A stretch of 22,185 bases of DNA from Bacteroidales bacterium (GTDB lineage Bacteria > Bacteroidota > Bacteroidia > Bacteroidales > VadinHA17), in NCBI GenBank assembly GCA_016715075.1, contig JADKBK010000027.1:1-22185 (forward strand), written 5' to 3'. Below, piece after piece: positions 8,915 to 18,366 of the stretch (position 1 is the stretch's first letter; each line of letters begins with the position of its first letter). The notes beneath the pieces were generated by a model. The model made no database searches, had not been told where the DNA came from, and saw nothing but the letters and a program-made list of their open reading frames with translations. The translations under genes and the position numbers were made by a program.

Positions 8915-8931
8915 TCAATAATAGAGGTAAA

Positions 8932-9817
8932 ATGAAAAACATAATATTAAAGTATTGTTTTGTTCTTATATCAGTTACAGTATTTTCAATTTCAATTCAT
9001 GCTCAGGACCTTATTGTTACAAGTGAGGGAGATTCGCTGAATTGTAAAATAACAAAAATCAGGGCAGATAATATGTACTTCACCTTTAAGTATAAAGATG
9101 AGATCAGAAGCACGTTATTGCCTTTGGGGCAGGTAAGATTTCATCAATACAACTATTATCAGGTATCCGAAGTTCCGGCAGATAAGGTTTTGGGTAATGA
9201 AATATACCCTCACTTCAGAGCAGCTATTACCGGTGGCTGGAGTTACAGGGTGGCTAAACTTGCGAAAAACATTCCCTCTGATTTTGAACAATACATAAAG
9301 GATTTGAAATCGGGCTACCAGTATGGATTGGATTTATCCTATTATTTTTCAGAACAGCTTGGATTTGGCTTTAAATATTGTAATTACGGCTCAAAAATGA
9401 AATTGATAATGTTAATGTGACATTACCGGATGGATCATCTCAATACGGAAAAATGAGCGATGATATTTCAATTAATTTCATTGGCCCGTTTTAGCACAAA
9501 GACTTTTAAATGCAGATAAGAAAAACAGCTTGTTAATGAATTTGGGAATTGGTTATATGGGATATAAGGATAAAGCTGTTCTGATTTCTGATTTTTTGAT
9601 TAAAAGCAATACTCTCGGACTGTGCTGGGATATTGGTTATGACATTGGATTGTCTGAGAATTTTGCAATTGGATTCCAGTTTTCATACATGATCGGTACA
9701 TTAACACAATACAAATTATCAGATGGTGTGAATACCCAGACTGTTAAACTTGAAAAAGGGAATTTCGAAAGTTTATCCAGGATTGATTTTTCAGTAGGGC
9801 TGAGGTTTAATAAATAA
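8932..9817 (+). CDS. Outer-membrane barrel protein with N-terminal DLIVTSEGD domain, two frameshifts
   Basis: Signal peptide ending IHAQ, then a 50-residue domain (DLIVTSEGDSLNCKITKIRADNMYFTF) and a beta-barrel part (HFRAAITGGWSYRV, YGLDLSYYFSEQLGFGFKY, then LGIGYMGYKDK, FAIGFQFSYMIG and RIDFSVGLRFNK). An AGAGG precedes the ATG. The frame breaks twice, near 9393-9397 (AAAAA run) and near 9487-9493 (TTTT run). In each case one added base rejoins conserved sequence, giving for example FIGPFLAQRLLNADKKNS. The reconstructed length is about 294 residues. It should sit in the outer membrane, with its small N-terminal domain in the periplasm. The partner lipoprotein upstream carries a related domain. 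Confidence 0.75.
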
Positions 9818-10043
9818 TGCGCTCCAAGTGATGATTTGCCAGGTGCACGATTCACTGTAGTTTCAGCTATGTAATTATCAATATGGTAATCAAACAAACC
9901 ACCGTTAGCGACAAGCCATGGGTTAACTTCCTGAATTTTTAAGTCGGTACAGGAGGCATTCCGCTACTGGTTTAGAAGTATCTGACAGTATTAAACTATC
10001 TGGCTCTTACGATTGTTTACAAACTGACATAAGATATTACTTC
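9818..10043. other. Short intergenic region
   Basis: No gene, terminator or clear promoter was recognised in these 226 bases. Confidence 0.4.
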
Positions 10044-10559
10044 ATGAAAAGGTCAATTATAATTACAGCAACTGTCCTCTTAATTTTCTTTTCAGGATTC
10101 TTTACCAGACAATTTTTACCTTTAAAAAAATCTGAATCTTCAGCTATGAAAAAAGTAACCGGTATTGGTGGGGTCTTTTTCAAATGTAAAGACCCTGAAA
10201 AAGTAAAAGAATGGTATTCAAAGCATCTGGGCCTTAACATGGACCAGTACGGGACCAGTTTCGAATGGCGTCAGGGTGACGATCCCAAAAAATATGGATT
10301 AACCCAGTGGAGCGCTTTCTCTGATTCTTCCGATTATTTTGATCCTTCGCCAAAAGAATTCATGATCAATTACATAGTAGATGATCTTGAAAAGCTTGTG
10401 ATTGATTTAAAAATTGAGGGAGTAACAATTGTGGACTCAATAGAAACATATGATTATGGAAAATTTGTCCATATCCTTGACAACGAAGGAAATAAGATAG
10501 AGCTCTGGGAACCAGTTGATGCTGAATATGATAAAGTTGTGAATGCAAGAAAGAAATGA
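10044..10559 (+). CDS. VOC-family (glyoxalase/bleomycin-resistance fold) protein with membrane anchor
   Basis: A protein of 171 residues. From about residue 35 it is a typical single-unit VOC protein: MKKVTGIGGVFFKCKDPEKVKEWYSKHLGL, then a middle strand set (EFMINYIVDDLEKLV), and the closing GKFVHILDNEGNKIELWEP, whose Glu is a usual metal ligand. The gene begins earlier, at ATG 10044, with a hydrophobic segment (SIIITATVLLIFFSGFF) and a short linker, so the domain may be tethered to the membrane or exported. An internal ATG at 10146 would give the ordinary cytoplasmic form. Both starts could be used. The substrate is unknown; the family includes lyases, isomerases, dioxygenases and binding proteins. 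Confidence 0.8.
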   Translation: MKRSIIITATVLLIFFSGFFTRQFLPLKKSESSAMKKVTGIGGVFFKCKDPEKVKEWYSKHLGLNMDQYGTSFEWRQGDDPKKYGLTQWSAFSDSSDYFDPSPKEFMINYIVDDLEKLVIDLKIEGVTIVDSIETYDYGKFVHILDNEGNKIELWEPVDAEYDKVVNARKK

Positions 10560-10788
10560 GTTTTCTGCTTTTTTAATTATATCGTAGTATATCTGTTGGA
10601 GCGGACAAGTTTAAAAGATGTTTGTCAGTAAGAATCACATACTTCTTTTTGAACTTTTCTTTTCTGCCGCTCCAATATCCTTTCCAAACCTTTCATCCTC
10701 CTGATTTTAAAACTTATAGTGCATTAAAGGCAATCAATACTATTCCTGTCAGGATTAGCCAATTTCCCGACTTATTAACAATGGAGCT

Positions 10789-10820
10789 GCTTAAATTATC
10801 AATTAGTCTGATAATTAAGC
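10789..10820. repeat. Twelve-base-pair hairpin
   Basis: GCTTAAATTATCA at 10789-10801 pairs with TGATAATTAAGC at 10809-10820, with one bulged A and a 7-base loop (ATTAGTC). No T tract follows on either strand, so it is not a standard terminator. It could be an operator, a structured RNA or a repeat relic. Confidence 0.5.
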
Positions 10821-10846
10821 GTTTCATTAACTTGCAGGAATAGAGT

Positions 10847-10863
10847 GGGGGGGCCGTATCAAA
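10847..10863. other. Possible solitary insertion-sequence end
   Basis: Seven G followed by CCGTATCAAAA. The GGGGCCGTATCAAAA form resembles terminal repeats of IS5/IS1182-type elements, and shares the GGGGCYGT tip with the elements at 3264 and 18808. I see no partner end nearby. Confidence 0.25.
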
Positions 10864-11022
10864 ATAATGAGATTCTGAATGCCTTATTTGTGTATGCCCT
10901 GAATAGTTCTTCAGCAGAGAATTATTCTTTATGGCAGTCTTTTTTGAGTTGCGATTTATAAATATAAATATTATTTTTAAAAATCTTCTGGTCTTATAAA
11001 AGGAACTAAAATGTAATTTCTT

Positions 11023-11721
11023 ATGAAAAATGAACTAAAATTTTCAGTATTAATTGTATTAATACAATCCGTCTTCTTCTTTAACTCATGTAAAAAGGAT
11101 GAACAAACACCTATTGATACCGCAATAAAAGATGGAGATGGGAATACATATTCTTCTGTAACCATCGGAACTCAGGTCTGGCTTACGGAGAATTTAAAAT
11201 CCACAAAGTACCTTAATGGTGATATAATCGGAACATCAACTCCGGTGGACCTTAATCTGAACGGTGAAAGTACACCCAAGTACCAATGGGCATATGAAGG
11301 CAATGAGAGCAACGCAGTTACTTATGGCAGGTTATACACATGGTATGCTGCAACCGATAGCCGCAAGGTATGTCCTGCCGGATGGCATGTACCCTCCGAT
11401 ACTGAATGGACTGTACTGACAACTTTCCTGGGTGGTGAGGCTATTGCAGGCGGAAAACTGAAAGAAGATGGTACGGCTCATTGGACAACACCGAATACAG
11501 GTGCTACAAATGAGTCAGGGTTTAAAGCTCTCCCAAGCGGCAGCCGTTCGGGATTTGGTACTTTTGATGGCTTAGGTCTCTATACAGATTTCTGGTCCAT
11601 TACGGAAAAAAACCCTATAACTGTTATCGTCAGGGGAATAGGTTCCACCAGCTCCGAGATCACAGGAGTATTCCCATTTAATAAATATGATGGTTTACCT
11701 GTTCGATGCCTGAAGGATTAA
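11023..11721 (+). CDS. FISUMP-domain lipoprotein (Fibrobacter succinogenes major paralogous domain)
   Basis: An intact protein of 232 residues. The signal peptide ends in a lipobox (FFNSCKKDE), predicting a lipid-anchored surface or periplasmic protein. From about residue 36 it is a typical FISUMP domain: DGDGNTYSSVTIGTQVWLTENLK, YGRLYTWYAA, CPAGWHVPSDTEWTVL, GFKALPSGSR, FWSITE and the closing GLPVRCLKD. Such proteins are abundant in Bacteroidota and Fibrobacterota as single-domain lipoproteins, and their fold resembles C-type lectin-like domains. The biochemical role is not established. A strong terminator follows 26 bases after the stop, so the gene is probably a single transcription unit. 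Confidence 0.92.
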   Translation: MKNELKFSVLIVLIQSVFFFNSCKKDEQTPIDTAIKDGDGNTYSSVTIGTQVWLTENLKSTKYLNGDIIGTSTPVDLNLNGESTPKYQWAYEGNESNAVTYGRLYTWYAATDSRKVCPAGWHVPSDTEWTVLTTFLGGEAIAGGKLKEDGTAHWTTPNTGATNESGFKALPSGSRSGFGTFDGLGLYTDFWSITEKNPITVIVRGIGSTSSEITGVFPFNKYDGLPVRCLKD

Positions 11722-11747
11722 TTACGTGTTTTTGCATAACCTGATTT

Positions 11748-11778
11748 AAGCCCCTGAATCAATCTTCGGGGGCTTTTT
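11748..11778 (+). terminator. Rho-independent terminator
   Basis: AAGCCCCTGAA pairs with TTCGGGGGCTT (11 pairs, one G-U) around a 6-base loop, followed by a T run (CTTTTTAT). It ends the FISUMP lipoprotein gene. Confidence 0.85.
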
Positions 11779-11877
11779 ATTTAAAGCCAACTTTAGATAT
11801 AGGGGCAGGTGGACTAAGGGAAGGGCTTTAGTCATGACTTATCATCCTTAAATATTCGGCTGCCTCATCTTCCCGGT

Positions 11878-12684
11878 TCACTGCGCACCTTTAATAATAA
11901 TTGTATCCCTGCTGATAGTATACGCGCCAAAATAGCCAAGTGCTCCGTTACTGATGTTTGTATTGGGATTAGCAGGAGTTGTTATTGGCGTCATCTCATC
12001 ACCACCTGAAATAGGAAAGAGGGTTTTATAATATTCATACGTTTGCGGATCAAGAGTGTATAGCTCAACTATAACCGTATCAGACTGCTGATATACTTCG
12101 GAACTCCAGGCCAATTCAACTTTATTGCCATTAAAGATGTCGTCACTATAAATGTCCTCACTGCTTCTTGCTTTCGTACTATCGTTAATGTTGTAAGTTT
12201 TTAACCTGTAAAAATTGTCTACCCCTGTGGGATCAGAGAAATGACAGGTCACCACATAGCCGACTTCGTAAAGAATGCTTTCAGGATTATACTTGCAGGT
12301 TAATGAATCAATATTTACTTTTTGAGGAATAGTCGCTTTTGCCTTATATTCATTTCCTTCTGAAAGGACGGACAGAGTATAATTTATAAGCGCTTGGTTA
12401 TGAACACTTTCTTCGGAATAGATACCTGGTTCAATCTCGATAAGATTTACAGTTTTACCTTCATTATCGGTTAATGTAATAACAGCATCCGAAACGGCAG
12501 GATTGGTCTGAGGATTAAAATAGTCAGTTGTTTTTGACAGCTTTATTGTGCATTGATTATCAGAATCAGTAATTACACCCTCAATTACAAGTTTTGGTTC
12601 CATATTGTTTAATTCAATATCAATAATATCTTCACAGGATGCCAGGAGTATAATCAGGCTAAAGAAAATAAGTCTTGTTTTCAT
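11878..12684 (-). CDS. DUF4249 lipoprotein, partner of the TonB-dependent receptor
   Basis: An intact protein of 268 residues. The signal peptide ends in a lipobox (ILLASCED). DUF4249 features follow: the opening DIELNNMEPKLVIEGVIT, CTIKLSKTTDYF, AVITLTDNEGK, a Y/E-rich segment (PGIYSEES), the strand set ATIPQKVNIDSL, and the C-terminal block FYRLKTYNINDS through NGALGYFGAY. DUF4249 proteins usually sit right after TonB-dependent receptors in Bacteroidota. They are thought to be the outer-surface lipoprotein partner, in a role parallel to SusD. Here the start codon lies 4 bases after the receptor's stop, so the two are co-transcribed and probably translationally coupled. The ligand is unknown. 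Confidence 0.9.
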   Translation of the reverse strand: MKTRLIFFSLIILLASCEDIIDIELNNMEPKLVIEGVITDSDNQCTIKLSKTTDYFNPQTNPAVSDAVITLTDNEGKTVNLIEIEPGIYSEESVHNQALINYTLSVLSEGNEYKAKATIPQKVNIDSLTCKYNPESILYEVGYVVTCHFSDPTGVDNFYRLKTYNINDSTKARSSEDIYSDDIFNGNKVELAWSSEVYQQSDTVIVELYTLDPQTYEYYKTLFPISGGDEMTPITTPANPNTNISNGALGYFGAYTISRDTIIIKGAQ

Positions 12685-12688
12685 TGGT

Positions 12689-15042
12689 TTAAAATTTAAA
12701 ATTATAGGTAATCGAAGGGACTAACTGAAACAGAGAATACCTGACAGCTTCCGTTTTCGAAGGATCATTTTCATTTTGTCTGAAACTGATCGAGTAGGTA
12801 TTTTTGCGGGCATAAGCGTTGTAAACTGAAAAGTTCCAGCTCGATTCGAATTTTTCATGCTTTTTATTTGAGAGAGTTACACCTAAATCCAGGCGATGGT
12901 AAGCAGGCATGCGGTAGCCATTTCTGTTTGTATATGCAGGAACAATAACTCCGTCAATTTCATACTTTCCACTTGGAAGAGTGACTGCATTTCCGGTATT
13001 GTACACCCAATTAGCCGACACATTCATCTGGCACTTAAATCGTACATCAAAACAATTGACACATCGTGTGTTCTGTCATGCTTTACAGGATACCAGGCAC
13101 CCTTGTCAATTTCATTAATCGATCGTTCGGTTCTTGAAAGGGTATATCCGATCCAACCGGTTAAATCCCCGGTTCTCTTTTTGATAAAGAGTTCAGCTCC
13201 ATAAGCTCTTCCCCTTCCAAAAACAAGCTGAGATTCAACGTTTTCGTTGAGTATTATTTCAGCGCCGTTTTGGTAGTCGATTTGATTTTGGAAATTTTTA
13301 TAATATACCTCTATTGAAGATTCAAACATATTGTCTTTGAAATTCCTGAAAAAGCCCAATGCAACCTGGTCGGCAATCTGTGGTTTTACAATTTTACTGC
13401 TTGAGATCCATATATCTGTTGGTAATGAAACAGTTGAATTGGAAAGAAGATGCAAATACTGGGCATTTCTTGCATAAGACATTTTAACAGACATTTGATT
13501 ATTCACAATGTAGTTTAATGTCACCCTGGGCTCCAGAATGCCATAATCCTGAATTATCTCACCTCTTTTGTAGGAAGTTGTGCTGGTAATGTCGTCATTA
13601 TCATTGTAGGTATGCAATGTATCCGGACCCAGAACAGCACAATTTGAATAGCGTAAGCCATAGTTTAATTTAAACCTGTCTGAAATATCAAACTTATGTG
13701 ATATGTAAACAGCGCTTTCAGCGGTATGCTTCTTATCAATAATTAATGAATTGTAAAATTCTTCGTTTTCTGAGTTTAATTCTCCGGGACGAAACGTGTG
13801 GTATATTGTATTAAAACCAAAGTTAAGGGTGTTTTTTGCATTGATATAGTATTGAAAATCTTCTTTTAAATTGTAATCTTTTATACCTGAAGTAACTTCT
13901 AATACTTCACCGACATTATAGCCAATACCATAATTATAATCGCTGTAAATGAGTGAGCTGTTCAGAAAAAGTTTATTCCCGAATATATGATTCCATCTTA
14001 GGGTTGCGGTTTTATTTCCCCAATTAAAACCTATCAGGTCGGACATTCTGAAAACATCCCTTCCAAAATATCCCGAGAGAAATATCCTGTTTTTGTCATT
14101 GATTTTATAATTCGCCTTTGCATTAAAATCATAGAAATAAAGCTTTGTGTTTTTAGCGGCAGGATCCTTCCATAATGGAAGAAATATGTCAGCATAAGTT
14201 CTTCTGCCTGAAATAATAAATGAGCCTTTATCTTTGACTATAGGAGCTTCTACGGTGAGTCTGGAAGCTATTAAGCCTATTCCTCCCGACGCCGAAACTT
14301 TTTTCGCATTTCCTTCCTTCATCTGAATATCCAGTACAGATGATAAACGACCGCCATAATTTGCCGGCGCATTTCCTTTATAAAACTCCATGTCTTTTAT
14401 TGCATCAGAGTTAAATACTGAGAAAAAGCCCAGTAAATGTGAAGAACTGTAAATCGGGGCTTCATCCAGGATTATAAGGTTCTGATCGGCGCCTCCACCC
14501 CTTACATAGAAACCACTGTTCCCTTCTCCAGATGATGCTACCCCGGGCATAAGCTGAATGGTTTTTAAAATATCCTGTTCACCAAATATCACCGGAATAG
14601 AGATAACATCTTTTGGAGATATTTTGATGACGCTCATTTCCGGAGCCTTAATATTCTTATTGGAAGCCTCACCCGTTATTTGAACTTCGGCAATCACTAA
14701 TGATGCTTGCTCCAATTCAACATTGTTACTGATATTGTCGGTTAATTCAATATCCTGGGTCTTACTAATCCTGCCCATGTAAGAGTATTGAACTGAATGT
14801 TTCCCTTCAGGTAAGGTAATTGAGTAAAATCCATAAGCGTTGGCCATTGCACCTTTATTCAGCTCTTTTATAATTACTGTGGCCCCGGTTAGCGCCTCAC
14901 CGGTCTCTGAACTCCTTATGTATCCGCTGATAGTATATTTCTGCGAGGTCAATCCTCTGCCAGGTTGCTCAGCTGTCTGGGATAAACCTGAGGTGGCGAT
15001 TAATAAAGAGATCAGGATAATGATCATTGTTGCTGTTTTCAT
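12689..15042 (-). CDS. TonB-dependent outer-membrane receptor, one frameshift near the C-terminus
   Basis: A receptor of about 784 residues. It has a signal peptide (to GLSQTAEQ), a CarboxypepD_reg-like domain at about 36-112 (ISGYIRSSETGEALTGATV...YGFYSITLPEGKHSVQYSYMG), then the plug (GEQDILKTIQLMPGV, GFYVRGGGADQNLIILDEAPIY, NYGGRLSSVLDIQMK) and a long beta-barrel (ASGGIGLIASRLTVEAPI, IISGRRTYADIF and later strands). The main frame ends at AR-stop at 13024. The protein continues as NVSANWVYNTGNAVTLPSGKYEIDGV to the terminal TYNFKF in another frame. Restoring one G (TGG AAT in place of TGAAT) gives SARWNVSANWVYNTG, so the break at about 13021-13027 looks like a missing base. It imports an unknown ligand using TonB/ExbBD, with the DUF4249 lipoprotein as partner. 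Two direct repeats precede it. Confidence 0.92.
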
Positions 15043-15103
15043 AATACTTCTCTGTTAATGAATTCTGACTGTAAAGAAAACACTGCAATATGCTCAATCC
15101 AAG

Positions 15104-15110
15104 CAAAATA
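15104..15110 (-). promoter_or_regulatory. Possible -7 element of the receptor operon
   Basis: On the minus strand this reads TATTTTG then CTTGG, near the Bacteroidota TAnnTTTG motif and about 62 bases before the receptor ATG. It overlaps the end of the nearer 15-bp repeat. Confidence 0.35.
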
Positions 15111-15141
15111 TGATTAGTGGTCAAATAATATGATAAGTGGT
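15107..15141. promoter_or_regulatory. Two direct repeats upstream of the receptor operon (candidate operator)
   Basis: AATATGATWAGTGGT occurs at 15107-15121 and 15127-15141, differing by one base, with starts exactly 20 bp apart (about two helical turns). On the receptor strand they read ACCACTWATCATATT, and the nearer copy runs into the TATTTTG element. This geometry suits a dimeric activator or repressor. Confidence 0.5.
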
Positions 15142-15922
15142 TTTATCAGGGAATGGGAAGGCAGATTCGCTGATCAAAAGATCATAGATTTCCTGTAAAC
15201 CTGTTGTCTGAGCTCAGGAGGTTTGCATATGTTCCTGAGATAAACTCAGTGTTGGGCAGTTCCCCATTTTTCAGAGGGTTATTAATTTTATAAGATGTAT
15301 TAAAAAGCAAAAAAAATTACTGATTCCTGATTGTTATGTCCCCGGCTGAATATAAATTGGTATCAGGAAGAATCATTATGCTGGAAGGGCCTCTGTAAGA
15401 CACAATTAAAATTAGCAGGAGGCTCTCTCAATGCGTTTGTAATAGACTTTATCTGATTATTATGAGAAATGTCAATGTTTTACAGAGTATTGAAATTTAC
15501 ATCTTAATCCTGAGCTAATTTCCTGAATTCAGATGCTAAGAGTTCTTAATTTCATAGTTGATCCCTTTTAGAACCAGGCATGTAAGATAAAATTTCCGTT
15601 GTTGATTTGTATAATATTTAACTGAATTCCAATAGACCAACATTTAGTGTCTTTACTTTAATAGATTCTTATATGACTATCATGACTCAGTTGTTTTAGG
15701 AGTATATTGTTCAAATGCATATATATCTTATTTTATTCCGGAGAAACTTTTGGAATAGCACAGTATAAATCAATATTTTCAGAATAAACAGAGCTCTAGT
15801 TTAAATCATTTATGATTACAAGTTAAAGTCTATCTTATACAGCTGATTTTTAGAAAATAAACAAATGAAAGCTGGTAAGACACTTTGAAAACCATTTTTT
15901 AAAAAACCTAAAAATTAAGGCC
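15142..15922. other. Long AT-rich non-coding region
   Basis: About 780 bases between the divergent receptor and phospholipase D-like genes. No frame gives a credible protein. It contains a 10-bp palindrome CTGAGCTCAG near 15208, CTCAGGA/TCCTGAG arms around it, the 14-base repeat at 15247-15260 and a GCCTC/GAGGC pair near 15390-15425. It probably holds promoters in both directions. Confidence 0.5.
15247..15260 (+). repeat. 14-base repeat, copy 1
   Basis: CAGTGTTGGGCAGT, identical and in the same orientation to 22112-22125. The two copies are about 6.9 kb apart. It may be the tip of a dispersed element. Confidence 0.5.
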
Positions 15923-17680
15923 ATGTTTACAAGTAGTACGAAGAATGGATTCTCACTAAAAGCTTATAAGGGGTCTCTAATGACTTTATTGGCTATGGAT
16001 CTTGATAAGAAACCAGAAAAAGGGACTTTTGCAGGATTTACTTTAGCCTATCAAAATCCTGCCGGGAAGTTTAGTTTTATACAGAATACATTAAACTTTC
16101 AAGGGAGCGATGAAATTACCGGGTCTGATAAATCGCCAATCCAGCTTTTCAGATGGATTCACTTCCCAGGGTCCTATCAGCAAATAGGTATGTTAACCGG
16201 TGACTATATTTATTTCGCAACACCACGCTACTTTGATTCAAATAGAATCCTGCAACCATTAGATCCGTCCCTGACAATAAATGTAAAAATCAATGTGGTG
16301 ATTTCTCAGATGGTAATGTAAAGGTTGGTTTTACCAGGTCATTTTTAAAATCGCAGGCATTTACAAATCGATATGGAGCAAAACAGGCCATCATCCCATC
16401 CGGGCATTGGATTTTTAACACAAAACGCAAAGCCGGGACTAATTCAATATACGGAGATTTCTCTTTTGAAGATATGTATGTTTGGATGGGATTTAATGCA
16501 AGAAGGATGATTCTTGACTTACTGCAAGAGGCACTATCAAAAAACTCCGTTACAGTTGAGATGTTTGCATACGATTTTAATGATCCGGTCATAGCTCAAC
16601 TGTGTTTGAAATTGGCAGAGAAAGGTAAAATAAGGATAATACTCGATAATTCTTCAATACATCATGGAGCAGATAAGAATGGGAAATTACCAAGAGAAGA
16701 CGATTATGAGGAACGATTTCTGAAAAGAGCTAAGGGTCAGTCAGGAATATTCCGGTGCAAATTTGGAAGGTATTCACATTGTAAAGAAATTATTTTGAAA
16801 GAAAATGGCACCCCTGTTAAGGTTTTAACAGGATCCACCAATTTTTCATATACAGGACTGTATATAAATGCCAACCATGTTTTGGTCTTTGAAGATCCAA
16901 AAGTTGCTAAGTTTTATTCGGATGTATTTAATTGCTGCTGGCAAGATGGGAAGGCATCATCATTTCGTAAAACCAATTACGCACAGGAAGTTTTTAATTT
17001 TGCAAATACTGAAATTCCATCCACTGATATAAATGTCTCCCCACATACATCTGATTACGCGGAAAACCTTCTTGATTCAATAAGCTCAAATCTTTTAGAT
17101 CCGGAAACATCCTCTGTCGTATTTGCAGTTATGGAAATGGGAAAAAAATCCACAGGCAGCCTGATAAGTACATTACGTAATTTACATAAAAACGATAGTA
17201 TTTTTACCTATGGAGTAACGGATAACTCAAGCGGAGAAATCTCTCTTTATAAACCGGGAAGACGAAACGGACTGCTGATAAATGCGAAGGGCGTGTCCAG
17301 AGAACTTCCGCGACCATTTAAACCAGAACATTCACTTGGTCTGGCGCATGCTACTCATCATAAGTTTATTGTTATAAATTTTAATAAACCTTCAGCAAAA
17401 GTATATTGCGGTTCTTCTAACCTGTCATTGGGCGGGGAAATACAAAATGGAGATAATCTTCTTTGTATTGAAGATACGGATGTGGCGACTGTTTTTGCAA
17501 TTGAAGGACTTCGCCTGACTGACCATTATAACTTCAGATCACTAAGGGATAAGGGAAGAGAAAAGTAAGTCAAGCGGATCTGCAGTTAAACCTGCAAAAC
17601 TTGATGAAACCGGAATTTGGGCAGAAAAGTTTTTCGACAAAGATGATATACGTAATCTTGAGAGAGAAACCTTTATTTAA
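15923..17680 (+). CDS. Phospholipase D-like protein with conserved N-terminal domain, frameshifted
   Basis: A reconstructed protein of about 585 residues. The N-terminal 175 residues (SLMTLLAMDLDKK, GFTLAYQNPAGK, SPIQLFRWIHFPG, GDYIYFATPRYFD, then VGFTRSFLKSQAF) form the domain that precedes PLD modules in a known bacterial family. Two PLD half-sites follow: HCKEIIL with GSTNFS, and HHKFIVIN with GSSNLS. Both keep His, Lys and the GSxN block, but the Asp of HxKx4D is replaced (by Lys and Asn). The frame breaks near 16294-16300 (one base missing), joining the first part to SDGNVKVGFTRS. It breaks again near 17561-17565 (one extra A), beyond which the tail KSSSGSAVKPAKLDETGIWAEKFFDKDD runs to 17680. 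No signal peptide is seen. It could be a phospholipase, nuclease or phosphotransferase; a role in DNA or membrane attack is possible but not shown. Confidence 0.8.
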
Positions 17681-17831
17681 CTATAATTCTTTTCTCTGAT
17701 ATTTTTATCTCAGAATTAATACTTTGACTTCTGCCAAAGCCAGTCGAAGTATTTGTGAGTAGAGTGATATAAATAAATTAGATTATCTAAAATTCTGACT
17801 TTAAAAATATGTTTTACTAATTCTGATTATC

Positions 17832-18344
17832 ATGGACATTCAAACCCTATTTGAATCAACGATTAAATTTGAGATGGAAGGCAAAAATCAGGCTATACAT
17901 GAATATGACAAGATGATATGGAACCTGAGGATCGGTTATCTCACCATTTTTTTTTCAGCATTCAGTATTCTGTTAAAATCGGTTATTGATAAAGGTTCTC
18001 TATGCCAGAAGGATCTCATATTGGATCTGGTGAAAATTTTGGCAATAATGATCTCAATTGGCGCCTTGTTTGTCGACTCCAACTATGTTTGGAGAAAATA
18101 TAAGGTAATAAAAGCTATCAATGCTCTTTACAGGGAAATTTTTAAACTTGCAGTCATTAAGGAGCCTGATTTGAAAGGATTTAAAAATTTACTGCTAATC
18201 TCAGGGACGACAGATGTAAATGATCAGGATATTGAAAAACTTGATAGGCTGAAAGGCACTGGAATAATCCGGGAATTTTTTGTATGCCTTCTAATATACC
18301 TGGTACCATTAATAATCGTCTACTTTGGATTCTCACTATTCTAA
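17832..18344 (+). CDS. Three-helix membrane protein of unknown function
   Basis: An intact protein of 170 residues. A polar, probably helical N-terminus (MDIQTLFESTIKFEMEGKNQ) leads into EYDKMIWNLRIGYLTIFFSAFSILLK, the first helix. A second helix follows at about 70-88 (ILAIMISIGALFVDSNYV), then a basic linker (WRKYKVIKAINALYREIFK), a soluble loop and a last helix at about 149-168. The layout resembles SLATT-type two-helix effector proteins, with an extra C-terminal helix, but I cannot assign the family. It lies 151 bases after the phospholipase D-like gene on the same strand, so a joint function is possible, though the gap leaves room for its own promoter. Confidence 0.7.
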   Translation: MDIQTLFESTIKFEMEGKNQAIHEYDKMIWNLRIGYLTIFFSAFSILLKSVIDKGSLCQKDLILDLVKILAIMISIGALFVDSNYVWRKYKVIKAINALYREIFKLAVIKEPDLKGFKNLLLISGTTDVNDQDIEKLDRLKGTGIIREFFVCLLIYLVPLIIVYFGFSLF

Positions 18345-18366
18345 TAAAAGGGTGAATGCTTATGTC

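Larger units (their letters stand above)
10560..11022. other. Intergenic region with a strong hairpin and an IS-end-like sequence
   Basis: No supported gene. An open frame at 10622-10843 begins at a TTG and gives a sequence without domain character. The two features of note are the hairpin at 10789-10820 and the G-run sequence at 10847-10863, listed separately. Confidence 0.45.

Noticed and set aside
10622..10843. 73-residue open frame
   Set aside because: It starts at a TTG, ends in the hairpin region, and has no domain or signal character.
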